Source: Pseudoduganella aquatica (GTDB lineage: Bacteria; Pseudomonadota; Gammaproteobacteria; Burkholderiales; Burkholderiaceae_D). From it: a stretch of 64,000 nt of DNA. The stretch is taken from positions 1-64,000 of the forward strand of contig NZ_WWCU01000030.1 of assembly GCF_009857595.1 (NCBI RefSeq), written 5' to 3'. Made by a program: the position numbers and the translations under genes. The notes below the pieces were generated by a model. The model had not been told where the DNA came from, ran no database searches, and was given only the letters and a program-made list of their open reading frames with translations. Below are positions 1-8,109 of this stretch, in pieces; position 1 is the first letter of the stretch; each line of letters starts with the position of its first letter.

Positions 1-232
1 CGCGCTATCGCGGCCTGGCCAAGAACACGGCACAGCTGTCTACCTTGTTCGCCTTTGCCAATCTGGTGCTGGCCGGAAGGCGCTTTACGATCACCGAATC
101 CCGTAGTCCGTCCTGATTACAGAAAGATGTGAAGCATCGCGTGAAATCGGACGAAAAATGGGCTTGAACGGCTCGCCAGTGGACCATTCGGCGCGCTGGC
201 CTTGCCAGGAAAGCGAATAGATCAGCGCTTCC
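1..232 (+). mobile_element. Right-hand end of an IS5-type insertion sequence (partial)
   Basis: The window opens inside an insertion sequence: the last codons of an IS5-type transposase are followed by about 115 non-coding bases that end in GATCAGCGCTTCC, directly followed by TTAG (233-236). IS5-group elements typically duplicate a YTAR tetranucleotide, so TTAG could be the target-site copy. The left end lies outside the window, so the element boundary and duplication are inferred. Confidence 0.55.
3..116 (+). CDS. IS5-family transposase, C-terminal fragment
   Basis: Only the last 37 residues are in the window. They begin RYRGLAKNTAQLSTLFAFAN, which matches the well-conserved C-terminus of IS5-family DDE transposases (a YRGLAKN...L..LFA..NL pattern close to the final catalytic region). 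The protein would bind the element ends and carry out cut-and-paste transposition. The gene enters from outside the window, so it cannot be judged intact or broken here. Confidence 0.8.
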   Translation, partial: RYRGLAKNTAQLSTLFAFANLVLAGRRFTITESRSPS

Positions 233-369
233 TTAGCGTTTGGTTAGACATGAGCCTAGTGATTCAAAGAGTGGCGAAAGAAGCGTAAAGTAACTTTGTC
301 CAGTTCTGGCCGAACTCGGCCGGTGAGCAAAACGCTGGCAAACAAAAATTTCTGCCTGTGGCCCGCTGT

Positions 370-909
370 CTACCGCAACCCTGTTGAGGGCGGCGGTGTC
401 GGATTCATTTCCTGCGACCATACCACTCCCGCGATTTTCCAGCCATCGCTTGTGCGCACCACCTGCCAGCTTTCCTTGCCCCAGTTTTCCTTATAGCCCC
501 CTCTGACAAAGTTATAGTCGAACCAGACCTGACCGACGTCGCCATCGCTGTCGATGCGCACGTTCGATATCGTCTCGTCGATTTTTTCCTTATCCGAGAC
601 AACAAAACTGATAAATTTTCGCGGGCTACTGTTGAAGAATTTAAAAGGCCGTTTCATCTCAGGTTTGGGGCGGTTTGCGTACATCCTGTCGAGACTGGCG
701 TCGGTGGTGACACCAGACCAAGTAATGTCCTCTTTCAAAAATAGTCGTAGAAACGCTTCCTCGTCCTTGTTGACGATAGCGGCACGGAAGGTTTCAATGA
801 CCCGTTCGATTTGCACCTTGTAGCTGCCGTCCGCTGTCTGGGCCACTGCATATTGGGGCAAGTTGGCCACTCCGCCGAGCATCGATATCATCGCTAATAG
901 TCTGTACAT
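370..909 (-). CDS. Secreted NTF2/SnoaL-like protein of unknown function
   Basis: The 179-residue product has an N-terminal signal peptide of about 24 residues (hydrophobic run ending AVAQ) followed by a compact alpha+beta region with the pattern of NTF2-like folds (IERVIETFRAAIVNKDEEAF near the start, SWQVVRTSDGWKIAGVVW near the end). The ATG at 909 was chosen because AGGAAA stands six bases upstream and the signal peptide begins there; an ATG 31 codons further upstream has no such support. NTF2-like domains serve as enzymes or binding scaffolds, and no catalytic signature is visible, so the role is unknown. An IS end lies just downstream. Confidence 0.7.
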   Translation of the reverse strand: MYRLLAMISMLGGVANLPQYAVAQTADGSYKVQIERVIETFRAAIVNKDEEAFLRLFLKEDITWSGVTTDASLDRMYANRPKPEMKRPFKFFNSSPRKFISFVVSDKEKIDETISNVRIDSDGDVGQVWFDYNFVRGGYKENWGKESWQVVRTSDGWKIAGVVWSQEMNPTPPPSTGLR

Positions 910-1048
910 GCTTTTCCTAAAGTCGTGGGGAGCTATCTTATTTTCCAACATCCGCTGTCGGCCCGATATCCGTCGTTGGAAGTGGTTCAGGTTTAAGGTC
1001 ACCCCGCGATGCAGGGGCTTTACGGAGCGGGAAAGGAAATGAGTCCAT

Positions 1049-1567
1049 TCATTTGCGTTCGATCATGTAACTGCCGATTGCTTTGCCGTGCAGCTCAGTT
1101 TCCATTTCGTAGCTCATTCCAAGGCGCTCGGCAACACGGCGCGATGGGGCATTGCCCGAGCTGATGAGCGCCCGGACTTTGGGTTCGCATCTAACCTCAA
1201 ACGCATAATTCAAGACTGCTCCAGCCGCTTCGCCCGCAAGTCCCTTGCCCCAGAATGCTCGATAGGTATTCCATCCCATCTCCATCACCGTTGACTGCTC
1301 TCGAAAGAAAGCGCCCACACTTCCGACCAGTTGGCCGCTCTGTTTATCCTCCACAGACCACCAGCCAGCGCCGTGCAAGAGCCACAATCCGGCATGTGAA
1401 CCGAAGATGCGCCAAGCCGTTTGGCGGTCTGCTGAGCCCAGGTGGGCTGAGCTTTCGGAATTGGCCAAATGGTCCGCAAATAAGTCGAAGTCGTCGCGCC
1501 GATATTCGCGAAGCGTAAGCCGTTCCGTCTGAAGGTAGGGTACAGAAGCGGTAAACGCGTGGTTCAT
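1049..1567 (-). CDS. GNAT family N-acetyltransferase (RimJ/RimL type)
   Basis: The 172-residue protein carries the Acetyltransf_3 pattern: an opening LQTERLTLREYRRDDFDLF, a central beta strand region with GSVGAFFRE, and the acetyl-CoA binding segment WGKGLAGEAAGAVLNYAF followed by GNAPSRRVAERLGM. Such enzymes transfer an acetyl group from acetyl-CoA to a protein N-terminus or a small amine. The substrate cannot be told from sequence. It is a cytoplasmic stand-alone gene; the next gene on this strand ends 240 bases upstream behind a hairpin and a repeat. Confidence 0.85.
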   Translation of the reverse strand: MNHAFTASVPYLQTERLTLREYRRDDFDLFADHLANSESSAHLGSADRQTAWRIFGSHAGLWLLHGAGWWSVEDKQSGQLVGSVGAFFREQSTVMEMGWNTYRAFWGKGLAGEAAGAVLNYAFEVRCEPKVRALISSGNAPSRRVAERLGMSYEMETELHGKAIGSYMIERK

Positions 1568-1679
1568 AAGAAGTCCATCCTTTATGCGGGCCGAAATAGG
1601 CTGATTGCCATGAAGGATAACATCTTGCTCATCCGAAAAATGCGCGAAATCTCACAGTCTGACATCGAGCATCTAGAAA

Positions 1680-1709
1680 CAAATGGCCACCAATTGGTGG
1701 CCATTTTCA
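1680..1709 (-). terminator. Perfect 11-bp hairpin downstream of the TonB receptor gene
   Basis: AAATGGCCACC, a 4-base AATT loop and GGTGGCCATTT form a perfect inverted repeat. On the minus strand it lies 100 bases past the stop of the TonB receptor gene and is followed by TTTGTTTC, so it probably ends that transcript. The T-tract is imperfect. Confidence 0.6.
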
Positions 1710-1730
1710 TCTCCGCGACGGCGCAAACAT

Positions 1731-1767
1731 GGCGGGTTACGCAGCTGCGCTGCTAACCCGCCCTACG
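1731..1767. repeat. REP-like palindromic element, copy 1
   Basis: GGCGGGTTACGC and GCTAACCCGCCCTACG form imperfect complementary arms. The same element recurs at 6769-6806, 45678-45712 and, inverted, at 45737-45771, each time just past a gene end. Such interspersed palindromes usually act in mRNA 3'-end stability or are relics of REP-type mobility. Confidence 0.7.
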
Positions 1768-1809
1768 GTGTTGCCATTGCTTCGTCGCTTGCTTTGTTAC
1801 GCTGTAGGG

Positions 1810-4182
1810 CTACAGCTGCGCGGTGTAGGACAGGCCGAACGTGCGGCGCGCGCCCCAGTAGACCGTGTCGCCATTCACGGTGCCCGGCACGAAGCTGGTC
1901 AGCGTGTGGTTCTTGTAGATCTTGTCGCCTACATTGTTCACGTAGGCGCTGAAGGTGTGCTTCCCGCCCGGCAGCGTGTACGACAGGCGCGCATTGCCGA
2001 TGCCGTAGCCGCCCTGGTTCAGCAGGCCGCGCGCGTCGGTCTGCGGATCGACGTAGTAGTACTGCTTGCTGGCGTAGCGCCAGTCGGCGCTGGCCACCAG
2101 TTTGCCGTTGGCCACAGGCAGGCGGTAGTCGGCCTGCAGCAGCGCGGTGCCGTGCGGCGAGCGGACGAATTCATTGCCTGAACGGTTGCCGCCGTTGTTC
2201 TGGATATTGAACTCGTCAAACTCGGTGCGCAGGATGCCGATGTTGGCGTTGATGTGCAGTTCGTCCACCGGCTGCAGCTCCAGCTCGAACTCGGCGCCGT
2301 TCACGTGGGCCTTGCTGACGTTCTGCAGGTAGTTCACGCTCTGGGTAGGATCGCCGTTGTAGACGCCGGTAATGTTGACCTGCACGTTCTTGTAGTTGTA
2401 GCGGAACAGGTTGGCGTTGAAATTGAGCTTGTTCTCCCACCATTCGGACTTCAGGCCCAGTTCAAAGGAGTTCAACGTTTCCGGCGCCACGGTGTTGAGC
2501 GCGCGCACGTCCGTTGCGCTGGTGTTGTAGCCGCCGGACTTGATGCCGTGCGCCGCCTTGAAGTAGGCCCGCGCGGTGGAGCTGATCTTGTACTCCGGCG
2601 TGAAGTCCCAGGTCAGCGCGTGCCAGGTGGTGGACGGCGTGGACACGAAGTTGTTGTTGGCGACGGCCGCAGCGGCGTAGTTTGCGCCACTGACCGTGTT
2701 CCACCAGTTGTCCACGCTGCCGAATTGCGGGGTGCCGGACGCGGCCTGCTTGCGGCGCAGGTCCAGGTCCTTGGTCTCCGTGGTCCAGCGCAGGCCCAGG
2801 ATGGCGCGCAGCTGGTCGCTGATGGTGGCCGTGGCGCTGCCGAAGACGGCAAAGCTGCGGGCCTCGTGATTGTAGATGGTGCTGTTGTAGCCGACCGGCT
2901 GCGTGCTGCCCGCCAGCGCAGGCGCAGCGCCGTTCGGCAGGCGCGCGGAGGCGGAGTCCGAATCGATTTTCTCGTTGAAGTAGAACAGGCCGGCCACCCA
3001 GCTTACCTTGTCCTCCTGCGGCGACGCCAGCCGCAGCTCCTGCGACCATTGGCGGCTCTTGGCCGCGCTGCGGCTGCGGCTGATCTCCAGCGGCGTATTG
3101 TCGCCGTCGCCCTGGCTCTCGGTGCGGTAGTTCTCGAAGCCGGTGATGGAGTTCAGCGAGTAAGGACCGAGCTGGTATTCCAGCGCCAGTTGTCCGCCGC
3201 CCTGCTTCACGGAGCTGTTGGCCGGCGCGTTGGCGCTGATGTCGTCCGGGTTGGTGCTGGGGATGTAGCCGTTGCGGTACACGCCGTTGGCGGCGTAGCT
3301 GGCCACGGTAGTGATGGTGCCGTCGGTTTTGTAGTCGCGGTAGTGCAGATTCAGATTGGCGCTGAGGTCTTTGCTGATCAGCGCTTTCAGCTGGGCGCGC
3401 ACGGCGCTGTCGCGCAATGCGCCGTCTTTGCGGCCGTTGAACAGGTTGGTGAAGCGGCCCTCGCCCTGGTCTTCGGAGTGGAAGGACAGGCGCCCCGCCA
3501 GCACGTCGTCCACCAGGCCGCCGCCGATGGCGCCTTCCAGCAGCTTGGTGTCGTAGCTGCCGTAGTCGGCTTTGAAGTAGCCGCTGGTGCGGAAGCTGGG
3601 CTTTTTCGAAATGACGTTAATGGCGCCGCCGGTGGTGTTCTTGCCCCACAGCGTGCCTTGCGGGCCACGCAGTACTTCAACGCGGTCCAGGTCGAACAGC
3701 GGGAAGCCGGTGGCCGACGAGTTGCTGATATAGACGTCGTCCAGGTAGAAGCCAACCGGGTTCGGGAAGTCGATCTGCTGCTGGCCGGCGCCAACGCCGC
3801 GTATCCACCAGCGCGGACGGCCGTGCTGCTGCGTGCCCGCCGAGGCGTTCGGCACAAAGTTCAGGATCTCTGAAGCGGAGCGGCCCACGCCGTCGTCCAG
3901 CAGTTCTTTGCCGCCAAGGACGGTAATGGAGCTGGGCACGGACTGCGCTTTCTCTTCGCGCTTCTGGGCGGTGACGGTAACGGTTTGCAGCGCGCCCAGC
4001 TCGCCCACCACGTAAGGGACGCTGGCGGCAGCGGCGGCAACTTCGGCCTGATCTTCAGCGTGTGCGGCGTTGGCGGCGAAGGCGCTGCCGCTCAGGGCGA
4101 TGGCAAAGACCGCGCGCAGCTCACGGCTGATGGCGGTGCGTTTGAACCGGGTGACTGGCGATTGCTGGGATTGCATGGACAC
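1810..4182 (-). CDS. TonB-dependent outer-membrane receptor
   Basis: The 790-residue protein has a long signal peptide (cleavage near AAHA|ED, about residue 42), a TonB-box-like stretch (LQTVTVTAQKREE, about residues 65-77), and a plug domain with the diagnostic VEVLRGPQGTLWGKNTTGGA around residues 168-190. The rest has the aromatic-rich alternating pattern of a 22-strand beta barrel. It should import a scarce ligand across the outer membrane using TonB energy. Context points to an organosulfur ligand: two SsuD-like monooxygenases and a sigma-54 activator follow, and a -24/-12 promoter lies 35 bases upstream of the ATG. The final residue is Leu rather than the usual Phe/Trp. The ligand itself is inferred. 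Confidence 0.92.
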   Translation of the reverse strand: MSMQSQQSPVTRFKRTAISRELRAVFAIALSGSAFAANAAHAEDQAEVAAAAASVPYVVGELGALQTVTVTAQKREEKAQSVPSSITVLGGKELLDDGVGRSASEILNFVPNASAGTQQHGRPRWWIRGVGAGQQQIDFPNPVGFYLDDVYISNSSATGFPLFDLDRVEVLRGPQGTLWGKNTTGGAINVISKKPSFRTSGYFKADYGSYDTKLLEGAIGGGLVDDVLAGRLSFHSEDQGEGRFTNLFNGRKDGALRDSAVRAQLKALISKDLSANLNLHYRDYKTDGTITTVASYAANGVYRNGYIPSTNPDDISANAPANSSVKQGGGQLALEYQLGPYSLNSITGFENYRTESQGDGDNTPLEISRSRSAAKSRQWSQELRLASPQEDKVSWVAGLFYFNEKIDSDSASARLPNGAAPALAGSTQPVGYNSTIYNHEARSFAVFGSATATISDQLRAILGLRWTTETKDLDLRRKQAASGTPQFGSVDNWWNTVSGANYAAAAVANNNFVSTPSTTWHALTWDFTPEYKISSTARAYFKAAHGIKSGGYNTSATDVRALNTVAPETLNSFELGLKSEWWENKLNFNANLFRYNYKNVQVNITGVYNGDPTQSVNYLQNVSKAHVNGAEFELELQPVDELHINANIGILRTEFDEFNIQNNGGNRSGNEFVRSPHGTALLQADYRLPVANGKLVASADWRYASKQYYYVDPQTDARGLLNQGGYGIGNARLSYTLPGGKHTFSAYVNNVGDKIYKNHTLTSFVPGTVNGDTVYWGARRTFGLSYTAQL

Positions 4183-4216
4183 TTCCTTTGTAATGAGTAG
4201 CAGGTAAGTTACTCAT

Positions 4217-4232
4217 TGCAAGCGCCGTGCCT
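4217..4232 (-). promoter_or_regulatory. Sigma-54 (-24/-12) promoter of the TonB receptor gene
   Basis: On the minus strand the sequence is AGGCACGGCGCTTGCA, which matches the RpoN consensus TGGCAC-N5-TTGCA at every position but the first. The GG and GC doublets are ten bases apart as required. The predicted start lies about 24 bases before the ATG at 4182. A gene for a sigma-54 activator lies in the same island (6822-8030). Confidence 0.8.
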
Positions 4233-4246
4233 GCTTGTCCACGTTG

Positions 4247-4275
4247 AAGTAAGCCATATGGAATATGGCTTACTT
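4247..4275. promoter_or_regulatory. Perfect 13-bp dyad, candidate activator site
   Basis: AAGTAAGCCATAT, a GGA spacer and ATATGGCTTACTT form a perfect inverted repeat centred about 55 bases upstream of the predicted start of the sigma-54 promoter. No T-tract follows on either strand, so a terminator is unlikely. It could be a binding site of the enhancer-binding protein encoded at 6822-8030; this is inference. Confidence 0.5.
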
Positions 4276-4295
4276 TTGAATGATGGAGCTTGGTG

Positions 4296-4330
4296 ATTTT
4301 TAAACACCCAGGCGACGCATGCTGCCTGGG
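4296..4330 (-). terminator. Terminator after the monooxygenase pair
   Basis: CCCAGGC (4307-4313) and GCCTGGG (4324-4330) form a stem with a ten-base loop. On the minus strand it is followed by TGTTTAAAAAT. It lies about 50 bases past the stop of the first monooxygenase gene and separates that operon from the TonB receptor gene. Confidence 0.55.
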
Positions 4331-4380
4331 CCACACTGCTGCTTTTGAAGCAGCAAGAGATTACTGCATCAAGCTATGGG

Positions 4381-5517
4381 TTAGCCCACTGCGCGCAGCG
4401 CTTGCGGCTGCACGTGGCCGCGCACCAGCGGCAGTACTTCTTCGCCCACGCGGTAGGCTTCTTCCAGGTGCGGAGTGCTGGAGAGGATGAAGGCGTCCGC
4501 GCCCAGCTGCACCAGTTCGTCGAGGCGCTCGGCAACCTGCTGGTAGCTGCCGACGATGCCTTGCGTCTGCCCGCCGCGCAGCAGGTTGAAGCCGGACCAG
4601 ACGTTGGGCTCAATAATCAGGTCGCGGTAGCTGTTCAGCGTCGTCGGCAGATTGGAACGCTGGCGCGCGGCGCCCACAGAATCGCCCTGCGGCGCCAGGA
4701 ACTGTTTCAGCGTTTCCGCGTCCACGCGTTCGAAGCCTTTGCGCACTTCGTTCCACGCTTCCTGCTCGGTGGCGCGGGCGACGATGTCCACGCGCACCGC
4801 GCACTTGATCTTGCGGCCCAGCAGATCGGTCTTCTCTTTCACGCGGCGGAACTTCTCGCGCAGCGCGTCGAAGGGCTCCAGCCAGGTCAGGTAGTAGTCC
4901 GCGTGCTTCGAGGCCGAGGCCAGGGCCGCGTCCGACGAACCGGAGAAGTAGATCTCGGGGAATTCTTCTTTCGACAGCGGGTCCGGCAGGCCGCCGTGCT
5001 CCAGTTGGTAGAACTTGCCCTGGTAGGAGAACGGGCCGCCCTGCCACACGCCGCGCACGATGTCGAGGAACTCGGTGGTGCGCCGGTAGCGGTCGTCGTG
5101 GCTGGCGGAGTCGCCCCACCACAGCTGCGCAGGTCCGCCGCCGCCGGTGATGACGTTGTACAGCGCCCGGCCGCCGGTGGCGCGCTGCAGGCTGGCCGTC
5201 ATGCGCGCCGCTGCTACCGGATTGAGGAAGCCGGGCTGAAACGGGATCATAAAGCGGAAGGTCTCGGTCTCGCGCGCCAGCAGTGCGGAAATGGCCCAGG
5301 GCTCGTCGGTCATGGGGAAGGATGGAATCAGGCCGCCGTGGAAGCCCGATACTTCGGCCGCATGCGCGATCTCGGCCAGGTAGTCGATATAAGTGTAGCC
5401 GCCGGCCTGCTCAAGCTGGGCGTTGCCAGCCAGCGTGTCGCCACGGTAGGGGGTGCGGCTGCGGTGCGAACTTGGCTCGCCGTGGGTGGGCAGGCGCCAG
5501 AAGAAGTCTATGGTCAT
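4381..5517 (-). CDS. LLM-class flavin-dependent monooxygenase, SsuD-like
   Basis: The 378-residue protein is full length for the SsuD/alkanesulfonate monooxygenase branch of the bacterial luciferase-like family. It starts MTIDFFWRLPTHGEP and carries NPVAAARMTASLQRATGGRA, YNVITGGG and, near the C-terminus, FILSSTPHLEEAYRVGEEVLP, all typical of SsuD relatives. Family members use reduced FMN and oxygen to cleave C-S bonds of sulfonates or sulfones and release sulfite or sulfinate. No flavin reductase gene lies nearby, so FMNH2 must come from elsewhere. It is the second gene of a two-gene operon with the paralogue 36 bases upstream. The exact substrate is not predictable. Confidence 0.88.
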   Translation of the reverse strand: MTIDFFWRLPTHGEPSSHRSRTPYRGDTLAGNAQLEQAGGYTYIDYLAEIAHAAEVSGFHGGLIPSFPMTDEPWAISALLARETETFRFMIPFQPGFLNPVAAARMTASLQRATGGRALYNVITGGGGPAQLWWGDSASHDDRYRRTTEFLDIVRGVWQGGPFSYQGKFYQLEHGGLPDPLSKEEFPEIYFSGSSDAALASASKHADYYLTWLEPFDALREKFRRVKEKTDLLGRKIKCAVRVDIVARATEQEAWNEVRKGFERVDAETLKQFLAPQGDSVGAARQRSNLPTTLNSYRDLIIEPNVWSGFNLLRGGQTQGIVGSYQQVAERLDELVQLGADAFILSSTPHLEEAYRVGEEVLPLVRGHVQPQALRAVG

Positions 5518-5553
5518 GATGTGCTCCAGTGGGTCCAGTGGATGGTGTGTGGT

Positions 5554-6588
5554 TTATGCGGCTTGGCGCTGGCCGGCGGCGAGCCGTTCGCGCAGGGCCG
5601 GCAGGACGTTTTCGCCGAGGCGGTAGGCTTCCTCGAGATGCGGCACGGCCGACAGCAGGAAGCTGGACACGCCTGCGGCGGCGTATTCGGCGAGGCGGTT
5701 GGTGACTTGCTCGAAGCTGCCGATCAGCGCGGCCGGGCCGGCCACATGGGCGGTGCGCTCGGAATCAGCGGCGGCCTGGCTGCGGTAGATGGCCGCGTCG
5801 TGGCGGGCTTCATCTTCCGTTTCGCGGGCCAGCACGCTGATGCGCAGGCCGATGGCAAGCTGGCGGCCCTCGGCGGCGGCCAGCGCGGCCAGGCGCGCGG
5901 CCTGCTCGCGCAGCACTTCCGGCGGCGCGGCGTCCAGCACGTGCACGTCCGCCTGGCAGGCAGACAGCGCGAAGGATGCTTCGCTGGTGCCGGACAGGTA
6001 GATCTTGGGTACAGGGTTGTTGGCCAGCGTACCACGGAAGCCGCCCTCGCCCACTTCGAAGAACTTGCCCTTGAAATTGAACGGCGCCGTGGTCAGCACG
6101 CCACGCGCGACGGTGAGGAATTCGTCGATGCGCGGCAGCACGTCCGCGTCTTCCACAAAGTCGGCATGGCGGCGGCGCTCATCGGCCGCGCCGCTGGGGG
6201 CGATCTGCCATGCGAGGCGGCCGCCGGTGAAGCGCTGGAAGCTGGCGGCGTTCTTGGCCGCGTACACGGCGGAACCCCAGGCTGCGTCGAACTCCGTTAC
6301 CAGTTTGATGCGGCGCGTGCCGCGCGCGATGTAGCCCGCGACGATCCACGATTCCTCGCCTTGCAGGTCGTGGCTGATGCGCACGCCGTCAAAGCCGGAC
6401 AGGTCGGCTGCGCGAGCTACCTGGTGCAGATAATCGTAGTAGTTGAAGCGCTTGCCGCGGGGGTCGGAAACGCCGTCGCTGTAAGGGGAAGCTGCGTCGG
6501 CGGCGCGCTCGCCGCGCCGCAGGATGGCGGCCTCGCCGTAGCGGCCGTCGCCGCCGGTGGGCAGTTGCCAGATGAATTCTATGGTCAT
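5554..6588 (-). CDS. LLM-class flavin-dependent monooxygenase, SsuD-like paralogue
   Basis: This 344-residue protein is a divergent paralogue of its downstream neighbour. It shares the start MTIEFIWQLPTGGD, the segment SFQRFTGGRLAWQIAPSG and the C-terminal FLLSAVPHLEEAYRLGENVLP. It is slightly short for the family. It should be a reduced-FMN-dependent oxygenase of organosulfur or similar compounds. It is the promoter-proximal gene of the pair: a -24/-12 promoter (6631-6646) lies 43 bases upstream of the ATG. The pair could act on two substrates, or on successive steps such as sulfone then sulfonate; this is inference. Confidence 0.85.
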   Translation of the reverse strand: MTIEFIWQLPTGGDGRYGEAAILRRGERAADAASPYSDGVSDPRGKRFNYYDYLHQVARAADLSGFDGVRISHDLQGEESWIVAGYIARGTRRIKLVTEFDAAWGSAVYAAKNAASFQRFTGGRLAWQIAPSGAADERRRHADFVEDADVLPRIDEFLTVARGVLTTAPFNFKGKFFEVGEGGFRGTLANNPVPKIYLSGTSEASFALSACQADVHVLDAAPPEVLREQAARLAALAAAEGRQLAIGLRISVLARETEDEARHDAAIYRSQAAADSERTAHVAGPAALIGSFEQVTNRLAEYAAAGVSSFLLSAVPHLEEAYRLGENVLPALRERLAAGQRQAA

Positions 6589-6630
6589 GTTTCAGCTCCT
6601 CGTGAGTTGTGGTGTCAGCCACCTTCACAA

Positions 6631-6646
6631 CGCAGAAACCGTGCCA
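6631..6646 (-). promoter_or_regulatory. Sigma-54 (-24/-12) promoter of the monooxygenase operon
   Basis: The minus strand reads TGGCACGGTTTCTGCG. It has the full TGGCAC -24 element and TGC of the -12 element with exact ten-base spacing between GG and GC. Together with the match at 4217-4232 it puts both transport and oxidation genes under RpoN control. Confidence 0.78.
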
Positions 6647-6768
6647 TGCTTTAATCGTGCTATCTGCCGCCTGGAGGCGGGTGTGCTTGCTGCGCAGGCG
6701 ACAGGGTGCTGGTTTCGCAACAACTCGTGCTTGGGAAGACACATGCGATGTTGCCGCGACGCTGGCTC

Positions 6769-6806
6769 GGCGGGTTACGGTGCTGCGCACCTAACCCGCC
6801 CTACGG
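6769..6806. repeat. REP-like palindromic element, copy 2
   Basis: GGCGGGTTACGG and CCTAACCCGCCCTACGG are the same arms as in copy 1. It lies 16 bases past the stop of the sigma-54 activator gene, that is, at a transcript 3' end. Confidence 0.7.
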
Positions 6807-6821
6807 CTTGGCAGGACGGGA

Positions 6822-8030
<1,209 letters not shown>

Positions 8031-8109
8031 GATTCGACTATAGCCCGCCACCCAAGCTGAGTGAACGAATAGTGCTACGCTTGCTTATCCACTTTTCACA
8101 TATCCGGCT

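Noticed and set aside
4247..4275. Rho-independent terminator
   Set aside because: The stem is strong, but no T-run follows on either strand; a better terminator for the neighbouring operon is at 4296-4330.
4345..6654. A 769-codon plus-strand open frame across both SsuD-like genes
   Set aside because: Both minus-strand genes have full-length family matches and sigma-54 promoter support; the plus-strand frame has only GC-driven openness.
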